Below are positions 57,815 to 58,527 of a stretch of 58,527 bases of DNA, piece after piece; the first letter of the stretch is position 1; each line of letters opens with the position of its first letter. Made by a program: the position numbers and the translations under genes. The stretch is taken from contig NZ_JAVFWN010000025.1 of assembly GCF_030929495.1 (NCBI RefSeq), forward strand, positions 1 to 58,527. The letters run 5' to 3'. The notes beneath the pieces are model-generated. The model saw only the letters and a program-made list of their open reading frames with translations. It was not told where the DNA came from and did not search any database. Source of the DNA: Nocardioides sp. LHD-245. GTDB taxonomy: Bacteria; Actinomycetota; Actinomycetes; Propionibacteriales; Nocardioidaceae.

Positions 57815-57876
57815 GTCGTCGGTTCTGACCCCTTGAGTCGTCACTTCTGACCCCTTGAGCCGGCGATCCTGATCAG
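57811..57876 (+). repeat. 22-bp tandem repeat (3 units) at the moaA stop
   Basis: Units start at 57811, 57833 and 57855, each beginning TTGAGTCGTC or TTGAGCCGGC and containing TTCTGACCCC or TCCTGATCAG. The first TGA is the moaA stop. The repeat is directly 3' of moaA and next to the end of the truncated nuclease-like gene. Confidence 0.8.
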
Positions 57877-57881
57877 ACCTG

Positions 57882-58427
57882 TCACCACTTCGGCCAGCGG
57901 CGGTTCGTGTACGTCGCCGCAAGGGCTTGGTCGACAGCTCGGATCCATCGGTCCGTGGCCGGGCTGGTGAAGTCGCCGCGCTTGACGACGATCACCGTCC
58001 AGCCGTTCTCCCGCAGCCAGCGTCGCCGTTCCCGGTCGTTGCGCCGCTGCTGGTCGGTCAGGTCGTGGAAGTCCTCCCCGTCGTACTCCACGCATACCTT
58101 GGCGGATGGGTAGGCGAAGTCGAGTCGATAGGTCGGCACTCCGGCGACCTTGATCCACCATTGCGGCTCCGGTCGCGGGAACCCTTGATCGTGGAGCTCC
58201 AGTAGGACCCAGGCCTCGCGGTGCGACTCGACGCGCGGATCGACGAGCGCAGCGAGCTGACGACACTGGACCACTCCCCGACGGCGCCGGAAGCGGGCCA
58301 CCTCGCGCAGCAGATGCCCGCGGGTAAGTCCGTGGAAGTTGAGTCCCCGATAGTGGTGTAGCGCGGTCGCCGAGTTCGTCCCGGTCGTGGACGTAGACGC
58401 GGCCACCGCGTGATCCTTCGAGTTCAC
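57882..58427 (-). pseudogene. DUF559-type endonuclease-like gene, 5' part lost at an IS
   Basis: The 181-codon frame carries the C-terminal half of the family seen at 14752-15723: GLTRGHLLREVARFRRRRG, VESHREAWVLLELHD, Asp103 in YRLDFAYP, and EYDGEDFHD (114-122). The expected N-terminal winged-helix region of about 170 residues is missing. Residues 1-30 (SKDHAVAASTSTTG and following) look unrelated and are encoded by sequence that probably belongs to the adjoining IS256-type element. So the present frame is a chimera created by insertion. It may still be translated, but activity is doubtful. Confidence 0.6.
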
Positions 58428-58527
58428 CTCTCACAGCTCTCTCGAACGGACCATCACGATGACCGCTCCACACATTGTCGACCCTGCTGGCCTGCTCGGC
58501 GAAGCGCTGGCCGAAGCGTCGCCCGAT
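58337..58527 (+). mobile_element. IS256-family element, left end (partial)
   Basis: The end is inferred: similarity of the truncated nuclease gene stops near 58335, and AGTTGAGTCCCCGATAGTGG followed by TGTAG resembles terminal repeats of actinobacterial IS256 elements. The transposase gene starts 122 bp further. The other end and target duplication are outside the window. Confidence 0.5.
58459..58527 (+). CDS. IS256-family transposase, N-terminal start (partial)
   Basis: ATG 58459 opens a frame that runs to the last base of the window. The 23 residues begin TAPHIVDPAGLLGEALAEAS, a start that I recognise from actinobacterial IS256-type (mutator) transposases. The remainder lies beyond the window. 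Confidence 0.7.
   Translation, partial: MTAPHIVDPAGLLGEALAEASPD

Noticed and set aside
55088..57922. 944-codon reverse-strand open frame across the SDR, SURF1 and moaA
   Set aside because: It crosses conserved genes on both strands in other frames; composition shows no protein-like pattern.

Overview
The window reads as a chromosomal segment of a high-GC actinobacterium. The gene order and protein sequences fit the Nocardioidaceae (Nocardioides-like), but I assign this by recognition, not by a search. The backbone is a conserved actinobacterial core that parallels the Mycobacterium tuberculosis order Rv1420-Rv1473: uvrC-rapZ-yvcK-whiA, gap-pgk-tpiA-secG, rbpA, then (reverse strand) pgl-pgi-tal-tkt, ctaB, ctaA with an ABC pair, the suf Fe-S operon, and an ABC-F gene. 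GTG starts, ATGA start/stop overlaps and TANNNT boxes 6-7 nt before start codons are frequent. The last suggests that many mRNAs are leaderless.

Layout. 1-1.25 kb: the 3' end of an IS630-type transposase and two small exported proteins, the second followed by an in-frame duplicated tail. 1.3-5.8 kb: SGNH hydrolase, AraC regulator, cupin, two tandem Rieske lipoproteins and a TTC38-like TPR protein. 5.9-14.6 kb: DNA repair and regulation genes, lower glycolysis, SecG, RbpA. 14.6-15.95 kb: an AbiEi/DUF559-like nuclease gene bracketed by two inverted arrays of 32-bp repeats, inserted between the convergent rbpA and pgl. 15.9-21.6 kb: pentose-phosphate genes, with pgi in the slot where zwf-opcA usually sit. 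21.8-26.2 kb: heme O and heme A synthesis and an ABC-2 exporter, with a decayed YafY/VOC gene pair in between. 26.2-29.3 kb: lysine 2-monooxygenase (DavB), 5-aminovaleramidase (DavA) and an Lrp regulator. 29.3-31.5 kb: two small membrane proteins and a secreted beta-helix protein. 31.6-38.2 kb: sufR-B-D-ferredoxin-C-S-U-T. 38.3-48.5 kb: exported protein, SRPBCC protein, VLRF1 ribosome-rescue factor, a GbsR-controlled ABC exporter, a TetR/ABA4-like/CrtA-like operon, a kinase-like protein, a zinc peptidase and an ABC-F protein. 48.6-51.9 kb: FtsX/MacB-type exporter. 51.9-56.0 kb: glpK-glpD-SDR. 55.9-57.8 kb: SURF1 and MoaA. 57.8-58.5 kb: a second DUF559-like nuclease gene, truncated beside the start of an IS256-type transposase.

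How the genes work together. gap/pgk/tpiA with pgi, tkt, tal and pgl cover much of central carbon flow; glpK/glpD feed triose phosphate from glycerol. ctaB, ctaA and SURF1 serve aa3-type cytochrome oxidase maturation. The suf genes make the Fe-S clusters that MoaA, the Rieske proteins and SufR need. DavBA would degrade lysine to 5-aminovalerate under an adjacent Lrp regulator.

The most unusual features are the 32-bp inverted arrays around a nuclease-like gene, and the observation that short tandem arrays of period 22, 31 and 32 bp each begin directly 3' of a conserved gene. Next come the mirror-image leaderless promoters between an exporter gene and glpK, the twin Rieske proteins of which one has lost both disulfide cysteines, and the CrtA/ABA4 pair without a carotenoid cluster. 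Both ends of the window lie inside transposase genes, so it may be a contig bounded by IS elements.
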